Numbered from the stretch's first letter, positions 24,071 to 35,070 are shown. The stretch is DNA of 64,000 nt from Nemertoderma westbladi (GCA_032718475.1 JAUCBJ010008238.1:62001-126000); one strand, 5' to 3'. Program-made: numbers and translations. Notes: a model not told the origin generated them from the sequence alone.

Positions 24071-25379
24071 AAGTGTCAGATACCGTCAGATCAGATCAGA
24101 TAAGGACAGACGTTTTAGCCATCCTAGTACTGGTGGGCCTACACAGCTACTGCTATTTTGCCTAATACAGGTCCCAGAGGTAAATCCTTACCCCACATGC
24201 TGTTACCTCTCTGACTGACAGCGCAACAGCCCTCTCTCTAATGATTGGCCAGGCCTATCAATCTGTGAATGGGTATTACTTCGAATGGTATTTCTTCTCG
24301 GTATCCAAGGTAATAAATTCTGCAGCTCCCTGGCTAGGCAGGCAGGCTAGAGAGCATTGCGCCTATTACAGGGGCTGTATCCCGTATGCAATCTCCACTG
24401 CAGCAGCTTTGGGTGTGGTAGGCCTAATGTAGAATATAAATTAATGTTTACTAAAAAGTTAATATTAAATCGATTTAATATTAAATCGATTAGGGTATTA
24501 AATATTATTAATTCTGTCGGCATATTATTATAAATATAAATAATATATCTGGTAATTTTTTTAAATTAAAAGAGCAAAAGAGGCCTTGTTTATTTTGAAA
24601 TAGTACTCTCTACGCCCGATGATATCAGTAGATCTGATCTCACTTGACACTATTTTGTATCTCACTAGAATATTTATGTAATAATATAATGGTTATTATT
24701 ATTAATAATTGGCACAAATAAACATCATAATTCATCTGTAGGTTGTTTATTATATTTCTCATGATATAATTTGGTAGTGTTTTGAATATATATTGTTGGT
24801 GTTTATTATAAATGCAGGTATTGTCAATTTGAAAAAATTAAAAATTATCTGATTGGTTCTTATTTCAACTTTAGATAGCATTTTATATTGTCAGGATTGT
24901 CTGTTAATATAGTAAGTCGCAGTATGTGTGGTTGGGAAGTTTGCCAAATTAGCCGGGCACAATTTGCTAGAGCTATAGCCTTATTAAACCAGTAAACAGA
25001 ACATCGTTATATAGGCCTAGTCTATAAAGTTAAAGTACACTACTGAGTAACTTCCTTCTACCAGTTGGAAGTTTATATAGGCTAGTAAATTTACTTTACA
25101 ATGTATCCGTAATATTTGTCATATTTTATAGTTATTTTTTTTATTCTCTGTTTACCGTAATTAATTTCAGATGGCGATCCATGCTGTTTCTTATAATAAT
25201 TACAGTACGGTAAGGCAGGTCCTATGTTGAAAGGGAGAAATGCGCCGTTTTTCCAAATAATATGTGTCCGGTCCGCGTCTAATAACTCACGATTACACAC
25301 GCACGCGGGCATTACTAGGGTCAGTATGGTGTCATTGTAGCTGTTAGCTGATATTTTAGTCTTACAGTTCTCCTACACT
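24071..25379. other. AT-rich spacer with dispersed repeat fragments
   Basis: 24085-24250 carries pieces shared in inverted orientation with 18500-18560 (TTACCTCTCTGACTGACAGCGCAACAGCCC) and with 21620-21710. The rest (24430-25380) is AT-rich with no gene or element that I can support. Confidence 0.4.
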
Positions 25380-26254
25380 AATCCGAAGGCATCAGTCCTG
25401 TTATTTGCTATACGTTCACTAGATATGGGGGGAAACTGGACGCAATACAAATTCATCCCTCTCCAGGGGAAATTCGACGCAAATAACTACTGATTACACT
25501 CAAAAATAAAACTGTAACCTGTTCTATTGTGCTTAGTTTATTGTTTTGGTTAAAATATCGTGCCACTGTAACCTGCTCCTTTCCCTAAATTGAGAATTTA
25601 ACATTGAGGCGGGATATTAATTCGCCAAGGCGGGTTTTGCGTCCAGTCCCCCCCCCCCCCTGTCTCACGTTCACAGAAGCAGTTAAGTTAGCAGATGCAG
25701 AAACAGTTCCTGTATACCCTCGAAACAGGAAAAGGGCCCCCTGGACTGACAACAAAATTCGGAAGTGCCGAAATGACCTATATAAGGCACAGAAAGAGTC
25801 CCGATTCAAACAGACTACAGCGGCCAAGAATGCAGTTAAGGCTGCGGCTACATCTAGGTCCCTTAACAGGCAGTACTCTGATAACCCGAAGGAGCTTATC
25901 AATAAGCAGGTTGATGCCATTAACAATGCTGATGATAGCAGGCAATCAGCCCAGGCACGGCAATCAATAAACCTGCTCACTGAGAGGAAAAACCAACTAA
26001 CCACCAAAGTTAAGGCTGAATCTCCAGCTGAACGCGATAACTTTGAGGTACATCGTACATCTGAGTCTATGCCACAGATATCCTCATTGGTAACATCTCT
26101 TTTGCTGACATCAAGACTGCAGCAAAGAGCATCACGTATACTTTCACCATATGGGATTTCTGGGGAAATTATTGCAGCTTTCATTGTGTGTCTACCGCTG
26201 AAGGTGACACAACCATTCGAAGTCTTACGGAATATGGGTAGTCATTTCGGGTGA
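25380..26254 (+). mobile_element. LINE fragment (linker region), plus strand, interrupted by a MITE
   Basis: 25675-26160 matches, on the plus strand, the region between endonuclease and RT of the (TAG)n LINE at 42.5-44.6 kb (WTDNKIRKCRNDLYKAQKES, QVDAINNADDSRQS). It then jumps across internal deletions (SPYGISGEIIAAF, then the PFEVL region). The LINE sequence also continues to the left of the MITE (about 25380-25411). A rearranged, dead fragment. Confidence 0.75.
25420..25666. mobile_element. hAT-like MITE with G/C-homopolymer ends, copy 1
   Basis: 247-bp non-coding palindromic element: GGGGGGAAACTGGACGCAA at the left, TTGCGTCCAGTCCCCC at the right. It is flanked by an 8-bp duplication ACGTTCAC (25412-25419 and 25667-25674). 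Ends TAG.../...CTC and the 8-bp duplication are consistent with the hAT superfamily. Internal module TTTATTGTTTTGGTTAAA and GTAACCTG is shared with MITE-B. Inserted in a LINE fragment. Confidence 0.8.
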
Positions 26255-26274
26255 CACACTTGCACCATTCACAT

Positions 26275-27163
26275 AATTGTGGTTGAATACCGTTACAAAG
26301 AAAGAAGGCGATACAAGGATTCCAAATATGTATCAAAATATAAATTTCGTTTAAAAATAGCTGAGATATGGGCGTTCAAAAGTTGCATGGTTTTCCCTGC
26401 GCTACTACTACTAGGATCGGCATGGTGCATTGCAGCTGCATTTTTAAGAATGCTGTGCCGGCTTATCGACAAAATTGCACCGCCACAACTCCCTATCACT
26501 CATGACATTTGCTAGATCATCCGCATCTTCAAGGCCAGTGTCCTTTAAGATGCGTCTCAAGAAAGTCGTGGGCTGTTCACCATGCTTATTCACTCCATGA
26601 GGCTGCCAAAGTACAAGATTATGCACTGGCTGGTCCTCACGGCGAAAGCAATGTCCTGCAAAGCGGAGGCGATTTTGTTCTAGTGCCAAGCTTGGGGGAA
26701 CCAATGAGACACCTCCAATGTTATATAGTGTCTGGTTGGAGATGTGTGCATTGAACTTGACACAATGAACCCGGCGTAGCATTCTTGTGAATGTGCCGTC
26801 TAGAGATTTGGTGTCCTCAGCAGTTAGAGCCCAGCATGGACTCCCATAGAGGAGTACTGGAACTACTGCTGCTCTAAATAACCGGACCTTAAGTTTCCGA
26901 TTAATTCTCAGTGACTTTCAAATCCTGGAAAGCCTATTCAAGGCTGCCCATGCCTTTCCCTTACGTATTCGAAGGTCCTCACCTGACTTCCGGATCCATG
27001 ATCCCAGGTAACAGAAGTCATCCACATGCTCAAGCATACCATCTTTTGAGCTTGCGCTAGGCTATTTATATTTCATCACATTAAATAAATACACCATAAT
27101 ATGGTGATCCAGAATATTATTCTGGGACATTTTGTTTGTGTATAAATGAATAGGCCGTGCACT
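26275..27163. mobile_element. Long-TIR element fragment, split by LINE copy 2
   Basis: 26300-26397 and about 27060-27160 carry TIR sequence of the family seen at 35.6-41.3 and 57.3-60.0 kb (AAGGATTCCAAATATGTA, GAGATATGGGCGTTCAAA, then TTAAATAAATAC). The two halves are separated by the LINE at about 26402-27052. Only one TIR arm is recognisable. Confidence 0.6.
26402..27052 (-). mobile_element. 5'-truncated LINE copy 2 with (TAG)n tail
   Basis: Same family and same 3' end as copies 1 and 3, shorter at the 5' side. Encodes MLRRVHCVKFNAHISNQTLY and onward to the terminal DKPAQHS and stop. The tail is a short TAG run at the left. A 7-bp candidate target duplication TGCGCTA is at 26398-26404 and 27053-27059; it overlaps the tail, so the exact ends are ambiguous. 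Confidence 0.82.
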
Positions 27164-27171
27164 ATTTAGTG

Positions 27172-27410
27172 CGCCCATGTGAAGAATTTTATATATGACG
27201 ATTTTTTATCTTTTTAAATTTATCTTTATTGTGTTTTATAGCGCTTGTTTCTGTCTTATAACTTGTACATATACTAATTCTTTTATTGTTTTGGTTAGAT
27301 TCAGCCCCTCTGTAACCTGTGTTTTTGGTGATAACCTGGTATTTTTCACATGGGGGTAACTACAAAGTGAAATATAACGGCAGTAAAGTCTGGTATTCTT
27401 CACATGGGTC
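27172..27410 (+). mobile_element. MITE-B reference copy (239 bp) with 8-bp target duplication
   Basis: Starts CGCCCATGTGAAGAAT and ends ATTCTTCACATGGGTC. It is flanked by ATTTAGTG (27164-27171) and ATTTACTG (27411-27418), an 8-bp duplication with one mismatch. Contains one unit of the 53-bp 3' subterminal sequence that is amplified in the copy at 58.1 kb. Non-coding. Confidence 0.82.
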
Positions 27411-27532
27411 ATTTACTGCGTACCACTAATATTATACTCCTAACTATTAGATAGCTGGTATTAGCAATACATTTGTCAGCTGGACCTTGAACCATCCGTA
27501 TAGCAGGAGATTATTTAACAGGTATTATTATA

Positions 27533-28639
27533 ATGTTGAGAAAATTTACAACAAATTTAAAGTGTTATCATCTACTGAAGACGAAACTCGGATGTTTCTT
27601 TCTACGGCTGAGACGGAGACCATATTTATTCATCGCAGTAACCACATTATTCATCGGCATTTCCATCTTTTTGACTACATATAAAAACATTTCGTGTTGG
27701 AGAAACTTACCTAAAGATTATTACAAAAAAGAGCACACTTTCTATAACACGACATACGTTAGGCCCTTAATCCCGAACGATAACTTTTGTAATACGAAGG
27801 AAGAGCCTATATACATCTTGTTTATGATAAAGTCGAGTCCTTCCGAAATTGGTATGAGGCAAATTGTTCGTGACACAATTGGTTCAGTTCCGTTTCTCGA
27901 TGGGAAAATAGTAAAGTTATTATTCATTCTCGGGATAAACGAGACTTTCAACAATAGCCAGGTTCACCGCGAACAAGCCGTCTACAAAGACGTAATCCAG
28001 TTCGATTTCGTGGATAAATACGTCGCATTGACAGCAAAGCTGATCCATTCCTGGGCCTGGATTGTAAATAATTGTCAGAACGTTCAATATATCATCTCTG
28101 CTGACCCAGATATATTTGTTAACCTGTTCAACTTGAATATATTCTTAAAGGAGCATAGCCAAGAAAAATATCTATACGCGGGATTTAGGAACTGGTATAC
28201 GACGACAATAATTAGACGAACTAATAGTAAGTACTTAGTCTCGTATGGGCAACTTCCATGCAAATACTACCAACCATACAATGCCGGGGGATTTTATGTG
28301 ATAACATTGGAAACTGTAAAACTTTTCTACGCCGCTTCCAGCCACGTGCCATTCATTACGGTAGATGATGCCTTCACGGGACTGGTTGCCAAGGCCACGG
28401 GCGTGGTCCCGGTTGCTATGGACACCGTTGTGATGGGAGTCAGCCGTGTTCCCTACGATTACTGCGGCTACCACGGTCGTATAATCGCGTCTCATGGATA
28501 CAAAGCCGCAGAGCTGGAAGATATGTGGAAGAAACTCAAGAGGGATAGAACTTCGGGGCAGTGTTCGCTCAAATCGAAGTTTCGCGGTTGGATTAATGTT
28601 TTGTTAAATATGTGGTCGTTGACCAAATACGGACAGTAG
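27533..28639 (+). CDS. GT31 family glycosyltransferase (beta-1,3-galactosyltransferase-like)
   Basis: Intact 368-codon single-exon gene. Type II membrane architecture: a basic cytoplasmic tail of about 30 residues (RLRRRP), one hydrophobic segment at about 31-49, then a lumenal domain, so a Golgi location is expected. GT31 landmarks are MRQIVRDTIG (109-117), the YKDVIQFDFVDKY block (151-163), the metal-binding DxD motif as DPD followed by IFVN (191-197), the PYNAGGFYVIT segment (248-258), and VDDAFTG (277-283) at the position of the EDV.G motif. The first ATG is chosen because the membrane anchor follows at the usual distance. Candidate N-glycosylation sites include NIS (52-54), NTT (72-74) and NET (136-138). 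A polyadenylation signal AATAAA lies at 28675-28680. DPD in place of the common DDD keeps both outer aspartates. The family transfers galactose or N-acetylglucosamine in beta-1,3 linkage; the actual substrate cannot be read from sequence. Confidence 0.88.
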   Translation: MLRKFTTNLKCYHLLKTKLGCFFLRLRRRPYLFIAVTTLFIGISIFLTTYKNISCWRNLPKDYYKKEHTFYNTTYVRPLIPNDNFCNTKEEPIYILFMIKSSPSEIGMRQIVRDTIGSVPFLDGKIVKLLFILGINETFNNSQVHREQAVYKDVIQFDFVDKYVALTAKLIHSWAWIVNNCQNVQYIISADPDIFVNLFNLNIFLKEHSQEKYLYAGFRNWYTTTIIRRTNSKYLVSYGQLPCKYYQPYNAGGFYVITLETVKLFYAASSHVPFITVDDAFTGLVAKATGVVPVAMDTVVMGVSRVPYDYCGYHGRIIASHGYKAAELEDMWKKLKRDRTSGQCSLKSKFRGWINVLLNMWSLTKYGQ

Positions 28640-28674
28640 TGAGAAGTAACAAATGTCACCTGTCTGTAACCGAG

Positions 28675-28680
28675 AATAAA
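28675..28680 (+). terminator. Polyadenylation signal of the GT31 gene
   Basis: AATAAA 36 nt after the stop codon, followed by a T-rich stretch. The position is appropriate for the 3' end of the glycosyltransferase transcript. Confidence 0.6.
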
Positions 28681-29124
28681 GAGGAATGTTTTATTTTACT
28701 AGCTACAATCATTTTATTTTCGTTTAAATATATGGAAAAGTATGGAAGTCACATGGACTCAAACCTTATTTGTAGGAGGTAGGCCTAAAGCAGGGCACTG
28801 CATTGTCATCTGGACATGATGGGGGGAGTGTACCATCGCACATGTGTTTAACATATCATTACTATGAACCATGGACTCGATCCACTTGACGATGATAATG
28901 GCTATTAGCATTCTAGAACATACATTTCACCTTCTGAGAGACATTGTTCTAGTTCGCCATCCAATTGTATTTTCCACTAGCTAAAGTTTCCTTCATTTTT
29001 ATATATAATAAATTGATTTTCTTATATTTTATAAATGAAATAAATTTATTTTTATAAATCAAGATTTTGTATGTATTTTTATATATTATTTAAAAACCAT
29101 AATAAAAAGTACTAGCTAACAGTT

Positions 29125-29400
29125 CGAGGTTCCACCTTGGTGTAATGGTTGCATTGAATTCACATCTCATGTAGGTCGTGGGTTCGATCCTCACATGGGC
29201 CAGGGCAGTTTTCGTTTCGGCACGAATGCTTTAAAAGGACCAGTCAGGGCGTATCTCTGCCTTGCATCCTTGAGTGGTAGCTAAATGAGTACTGGAGTTT
29301 CCTCTGGGGAGTAAAGTTCTGGGGGGGACCGCACAGGAAATAAGTCGTCAGACTTTGTGCTTAATCCCTGGCCAGGCGGCCGAAGAAAGTTTACTTTACC
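29125..29400 (+). mobile_element. tRNA-derived SINE, uninterrupted copy
   Basis: CCTTGGTGTAATGGTTGCAT (A-box-like) and, about 40 nt on, GGGTTCGATCCTC (a near-consensus B box) form an RNA polymerase III promoter of tRNA origin. The body continues through GTTTTCGTTTCGGCACGAATGC and TTGCATCCTTGAGTGGTAGC. It matches the split copy at 22985-24070. No coding capacity. Confidence 0.82.
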
Positions 29401-29515
29401 TTTACTTGTCAGAAAGTCATTGTTTTTTTTTCTAGAACATAACCTGTTGATAAAAGCCATATCACAAGAAAAACTTGTCAAGTCATGAGTATTGGCATAA
29501 ATTATAGGCCATGCA

Positions 29516-30173
29516 GCCGGAATTTACCAGCTAACTTAGGGTTTAGTTTACATAGTACCGGAATTTACCAGCTAACTTAGGGTTTAGTTTACATAGTACT
29601 GGAATTTACCAGCTAACTTAGGGTTTAGTTTACATAGTACCGGAATTTACCAGCTATCTTAGGGTTTAGTTTACATAGTACCGGAATTTACCAGCTAACT
29701 TAGGGTTTAGTTTACATAGTACCGGAATTTACCAGCTAACTTAGGGTTTAGTTTACATAGTACCGGAATTTACCAGCTAACTTAGGGTTTAGTTTACATA
29801 GTACCGGAATTTACCAGCTAACTTAGGGTTTAGTTTACATAGTACCGGAATTTACCAGCTAACTTAGGGTTTAGTTTACATAGTACCGGAATTTACCAGC
29901 TAACTTAGGGTTTAGTTTACATAGTACCGGAATTTACCAGCTAACTTGGGGTTTAGTTTACATAGTACCGGAATTTAGCAGCTAACTGAGGGTTTAGTTT
30001 ACATAGTACCGGAATTTACCAGCTAACTTGGGGTTTAGTTTACATAGTACCGGAATTTACCAGCTAACTTAGGGTTTAGTTTACATAGTACCGGAATTTA
30101 CCAGCTAACTTAGGGTTTAGTTTACATAGTACCGGAATTTACCAGCTAACTTAGGGTTTAGTTTACATAGTAA
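29516..30173. repeat. 41-bp tandem repeat, about 16 copies
   Basis: Units of 41 bp containing CCGGAATTTACCAGCTAACT followed by TAGGGTTTAGTTTACATAGTA, nearly identical, with a few single-base variants (for example CTTGGGG, CTGAGGG). The unit contains TTAGGGTTTAG, resembling telomeric hexamers but embedded in a longer unit. Edges are sharp on both sides. Confidence 0.95.
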
Positions 30174-31138
30174 ACACAATCCGGAAATTTCGTGTAAATC
30201 GAAAAATTAATTATTTCGTGAAAATTTGAATAAATTTTTCATTTCTATTCCTCCAAAGCATGTTAACAATTTTATTACTGTTTAGATATTCTAGAATGTT
30301 TGCTAGTACCGAAATTTAACGTTTTAACTAACTAATTTATGAAAATATGCTGACTACTTAAAGATATATCAAACAAGTTTTGTACAGCTAATTGATTGAG
30401 GAACCGTCTCCGTTTGATCTAATATAAATATATATTCTGGAATGTTTAGCTAATTGGAAATGTATGATCACTAGATAAACTGCGCCGGGCAACCTTTTAG
30501 CATTAAATAGGATCTGTAATATTAATATTTTGTTTATTAATAATATTGTGATATTAATAAAATATGTTAAATTTGAAATTATTACACTGTATGTTATTAA
30601 AACTAAATGTTAATAATTCATTAAATTCACCTGTACACAATGACTAAGACACCCCACATATTTACTCCCATGGAAATGACGACATCTGAGTTTCGACATC
30701 GATCACCGGAAGTGCACCAGGTATACGACCGACTATTGTGCCACTTCCTGGGTCTAACCCAAGGGTCAAACTCTACCTCGTCCTTATCTAACCAGTCAAC
30801 GTGGTGTTCTTCATCTTTATCGCCACTTAGAATTAACACTTCATCACCTCGATTCGCGATTACTTGAATAAATTTCACTTTGGCTGTTGATGTTATGTAT
30901 TTTATTTGCTCACCAAAGTGCTATTGTGACGTCACAAGTATAGCTACCCCCCCCCCCCCTTAACTACCCCATGTCACAAAATTGCAACCCCCCCCCTCCC
31001 CCCCCTCACCCCTTTGACCGTGACATCATTTGTACACGGCCCATTTACACATACCTTATGTGAACCCACCTTTATATTTAATGTAATTTTTTAATATGAA
31101 AAATAGCATGAGAGACCTTAAAAATCGAGATCAGGGGA
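30174..31138. other. Spacer, no supported gene
   Basis: AT-rich to about 30620. From 30627 to 30878 both strands are open for 75-83 codons; the minus-strand frame is acidic/basic (SGDKDEEHHVDWLDKDEVEF) but I recognise no family. 30945-31000 has C homopolymer runs. The CCCCC...GTGACATCA context suggests the remains of a homopolymer-ended MITE. Confidence 0.35.
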
Positions 31139-31290
31139 GGGGGGGGGGGGGGGGGGGGGGCTGGTCGTAATTCCTATCTCGGAGAATTATTGTCTCGCCT
31201 CAATGATAAATTATCTATATAGGGAAAGGAGCAGGTTACAGTGGCACGTTATTCCAACCAAAACAGCAAGATTGTCGAGGTTATAATATT
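31139..31290. mobile_element. Partial homopolymer-ended MITE
   Basis: A run of about 20 G is followed, after unrelated sequence, by AGGGAAAGGAGCAGGTTACAG and CCAACCAAAACAG, the internal module of the hAT-like MITE in reverse orientation. The far end is not recognisable. Confidence 0.5.
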
Positions 31291-31606
31291 AATATTTTTC
31301 AAGTTCCATATTTTCCAAGTAAATTAACTCAATAAAACTCTAGTCAACAAACACTCATATATTATCAGCTATTATATAGTTATCAACATGTTACTTAGTA
31401 AAAATATTCCTGATTACAAACAACTGCAATACATCATGTTCTACAATAAATACATAGATGATAGACCCACATTCAAATACTAAATAATTATAATAAATTA
31501 CACATTGATTAACAAACGGCGAGTTAATTACTGTAGCCCTAAAAATCTTTAAGTAGCAATGTGCACTCCTGCAGCGATAAGAAATGATTAAACACAAGTA
31601 ATGGAT

Positions 31607-33395
31607 CTAATAGACGCTGTTTTTAATGCGAATTACGTTTTTCAACATATCGAAGGAGTTTCCGTCCGGTTGCACGCTGGATCTCTCTCCGCGCGCGTCC
31701 TCGACCAATAAGAAACCGTTGCCGTCCAACCCCCGGATCCGAGCCGATGTTCCATCGTTGAGAGTCACGGATTGGTCGTCGTGTAGCCAATAGGAGTAGT
31801 ACACGTGTAGGAACGCGCGCGGCCCCTGCCGCTGGAACGAGTCGACGAAACCCTCGATGTGGTTGATAACTCCGGCGACGAACCGAGCTCGATCCACCGA
31901 CGGGAGGGAGGAGTTGTTCGAGGAGTTAAACTCGCGGATTATTTGATCGAGACAAACGGTGGGTCGTTGGTTCGACAGGTTGAACCCGCAGCCTATAGTG
32001 ACGTAGTAGGTGGAGCCGATTAGGATGGATTGCGCCACAATGCCGCCGAGTTTAACGCCGCCACCCAGGTAGATATCGTTGGGCCATTTTAGTCGGAGGT
32101 CCAATTGAGAGTAACCGAGGGAGGAGCGGAGACAGTGGACCACGGCGCAGGACGCGATGTGTTGCACGAACGGGAGGTTGCGGCCGAGAGGCGAGGCTAG
32201 TGGGATGCGTAGAGCGAGTGAGAACATCGCGCAACCGGAGGGGGAGAGCCAGGAGTTGCCGCTGCGACCCACGCCCGCGGTCTGCACGTCCGCGATGACC
32301 GCTAGTCCGACGGCATCCGGGGCGACCAGCTGTAAACGGGAGAACAGTCGCATGGTAGACGGCACCACCGGGACATGGAGGAGAGCGCGTCCGAGAGACT
32401 TGGTACGCAGGTTGGAGAAGTATAGAGACAAGTCCAGGGAGTCCGGGTCCGAGTTGTTCCAATCCCGATGGAGTACAGGGAGTTGGGTGTCCGACACCGC
32501 GAGGTCTGTTCCGGGGTGGCTGTCAGCCGGCGGGAAGTACAAGTTAACGCCGCCTTTAGGCGCTGTGAGGACACCGGTCGCGTTTAGATTAGGTTCTACG
32601 GCGGCGAATAGTTGATCGTACACTTCGGGGGTTTGTGTGTAAAGGCAGCAGGGAGTGAGGGGAGGGGGAGTAAGGGGGAGGATGGGACAACTGATGTTTA
32701 GGAGGGACAGTAGAGAGGTTAGTATAGGAGGAGTCAGTCCGATAGAGACGTCTATAGACTGAAAGTTATCTACAGTAGAACGGGAACCCACTATAACAGG
32801 CAATGAGGCGGGACCGAAACGGGCCAAGACAATAGAGAGAGTGTCAGTTACCGAGTAATAAACAATGGGACGAGTTACCGTAGCAACTAACGTATTGTTG
32901 GACCAGTTGTAGACGACATTGTCTGTAGTTATCGAGGCCTGTGCCATCGGCTGTGCGAGTGTGGCAACCGGAGACGGTGAATAAATGTCCGGACAGATTC
33001 AAGACACGACCGCCGGAAACGATATAGTCCGAGATGAGCTCCCGAGTTCGCTGAGATGGGGTTTCAGCCGCTACGCAGGCTAACACTAGCAGGGCGGCGT
33101 TGTTCTGCCACGGATTTTTCACTAAGGACTCCGGAGTTAGTCTGTAGACGGTGTACGCAGCTGCGTCGACGCACTGGTTCAATTGGACGCGAACCGAATC
33201 AAACTGAGTCGCATCGGTTCCCGTGTAGACTAGAAGGTTTGGCGGCTTCATGTCGGCTGACATTGACCCGAGTTTGCTGGAATGTCTAACAGTCACCCTA
33301 GCGATGGGAAATTCTGATGGTTTAAAGAACTGTCGCGAAAGGTAATGGAATAACTTTACTGTTGTAGCAAGCCGGGTCCCAAAAATAAAGGTCAT
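31607..33395 (-). CDS. HLCS: Holocarboxylase synthetase (biotin-protein ligase), one frameshift
   Basis: Biotin-protein ligase that activates biotin to biotinyl-AMP and attaches it to carboxylases in cytosol and mitochondria. Two minus-strand frames cover it without introns. The N-terminal part (to about 32950) has NLLVYTGTD and VKNPWQNNAALLVLA, as in animal HLCS. The C-terminal frame (32947-31607) has the catalytic domain with GRSGNSWLSPSG (biotinyl-AMP loop), RLKWPNDIYL, KLGGI and GCGFNLSNQ. The end PDGNSFDML is at the family C-terminus. The frames differ by one base near 32955-32975, between HLFTVSG in one frame and SPVATLAQP in the other: a sequence error or a real inactivating change. 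The ATG at 33395 gives an arginine-rich, acid-poor N-terminus resembling a mitochondrial presequence; a second in-frame ATG at 33263 would give a cytosolic form. A splice acceptor near 33356 (CTACAACAG) could make the upstream ATG non-coding. The gene is much more GC-rich than its surroundings. Confidence 0.87.
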
Positions 33396-33489
33396 TAAAT
33401 TATTAATCAAATAGTAAAATACGATACCGGTACGGCATTCATGTAATAGTAATACTAGTAATACTAAATAAGGTGTTAGATGAAGAATA

Positions 33490-33778
33490 CGGGAATACCA
33501 GGTTCTCACTTTTCGGTCGAAATTTTATTAAAATTTCATAGGCCTATACCGGTATAAGGACACCAGTATAGTCATATGAAGAATTTGTATTTTTTCTAAA
33601 TTTATCTTTATTAACTGTTTTATAGCGCATATTTATTTGGCCTATATCTACAGTCCTATTATAATCTGACATATACTAATTCGTTTATTGTTTTGGTTAG
33701 ATGATTCCGACCTTTTGTAACCTTGGTTTTAATGAAAATAAGAAACTCATTTTCTTCTGGTGTACTTCACATGGGCCG
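33490..33778 (+). mobile_element. Diverged MITE-B copy upstream of HLCS
   Basis: Contains GAATACCAGGTTCTCACTTTTCGGTCG, TTTATCTTTATTAACTGTTTTATAGCGC, TTCGTTTATTGTTTTGGTTAGA and ends CTTCACATGGG. The left terminal CCCATGTG is lost, so no target duplication can be shown. It lies about 100 bp from the putative HLCS start, so it may overlap its promoter. Confidence 0.7.
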
Positions 33779-34790
33779 TCATAGTCAGGCTGTTTGTATG
33801 GCTATACGTTGTCCAACGCTACAGCATAAAGCAACCAACAACACGGACCCGTGTCAGTGTGTGTAATTGTACCGGTATGCGTATACAAGATGCATTGCTG
33901 CATTGCATGCATGGCAAGAAAATAATATCACAAATCTCGCAGTAGTTATTAAGTCTTCAATAATAGATTTACAGAAGCGGTATAGCCCTAGTAAATCGTA
34001 TACAGACTGCTATTTTCAACATAATATACCGTAAAGCATGTTAAATATTTACTTTTAAGTGACACGCACCACCCTTGGACTTAACCCAGGACTAGGTAAT
34101 TATCTAACTGTACGGTACGCGGTGCGCAAACTATAAATATACACAAACTGAAACACTCAATCACATGAGCGGTTTTCTTGGTAACATACGATTATTTGTA
34201 GTGTGTACATATTACTAATACTACACCACACAGTGACGGAAAATACCGCGCGTGCGTCATAACTTGCTCCCACTCAATTCCATAGGGGTGGTTGCCTAGT
34301 AACAACCAATGGAAGGTCCATCCAACAAAGTATTCCTCTTCTACCATTGGTTGTATATTTATGGCAATCTGTCATTACGTAGGATTACAGGGCTCGCCTT
34401 TACCAGAACCAATCTTCAGTGGCCTCCTCCCCTGCCTCACCCTCCTTTGGTTGCGATGATGTTCCCTTAAGGAGTATCATTATACTGCTATTATCTGCGA
34501 TTCGCCCTGCCCAGTAACTAAATTGGATTTGATTGCAGGAACATTGTGTGATTTAAATGTAATCTCAATAGTGTTTAGCAACTCTTATGTGATTTAGTTT
34601 GAATGAATAAAACACATTAAAGATCGGCATGTCCTCTTTGGGTTATCACCGGCACTCATGTAAACAATTCATCAGCACTGGAACTGGAGTACAAACCTCT
34701 GCTAGCCATACCACTGTTAGCCATACCAAAGAAACTCACGAACATTCGCTAGACGTGTGTCCTTATTGAGAAACTCGTTAGGCATCTAAT
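33779..34790. other. Spacer, no supported gene
   Basis: About 1 kb of mixed-composition sequence with no reading frame that I trust. It is the region between the HLCS 5' side and the next transposon cluster and could hold upstream exons or promoter elements that I cannot recognise. Confidence 0.3.
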
Positions 34791-34796
34791 TATAGG

Positions 34797-35070
34797 GCCC
34801 ATGTGAAAGTATATCAGAATTTCCGCTGTTATATTTAACTTTGCAGTTTAACCCCAAGAAGAACGCCAGGTTTTCACTAAAAACCCAGGTACATAAAGGC
34901 TGAATCTAACCAAAACAATAAACGAATTAGTATCTGTACAAGTTATAAGACAGAAGATATAATCGCTAAAAAACACTTAATTAGGAGAAATATACAACAA
35001 TTCAAATTCTTCATATAAAATTCCAGTAAAATTCTGATCGGAAAGTGAAAATGCGGCATTCACACATATG
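34797..35070 (-). mobile_element. MITE-B copy
   Basis: Starts GGGCCCATGTGAAAG, carries AACCAAAACAATAAACGAATTAG and TATAAGACAGAA, and ends in a degenerate TTCACACATATG. Same family as 27172-27410, more diverged. Confidence 0.65.

Noticed and set aside
24241-24432. 63-codon plus-strand frame
   Set aside because: Lies in dispersed repeat sequence also present near 18.5 kb; no domain or gene context.
26400-27060. Twin-priming (5' inversion) as explanation for opposite LINE pieces at 25.4-26.25 and 26.4-27.05 kb
   Set aside because: In twin priming the inverted part lies at the 5' side of the 3' fragment. Here the plus-strand piece lies beyond the 3' tail, so the two are separate insertions.
29516-30173. 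Telomere or centromere sequence
   Set aside because: The unit is 41 bp with a single TTAGGG-like core and only about 16 copies; nothing shows a chromosomal structural role.
30627-30878. 83-codon minus-strand frame, hydrophilic
   Set aside because: No family recognised, overlapped by an equally long frame on the other strand, and no splice or polyadenylation context. Mentioned only in the spacer entry.
32052-32615. Long frames on both strands within HLCS
   Set aside because: Shadow frames of a GC-rich coding region; only the minus-strand HLCS frame shows family motifs.
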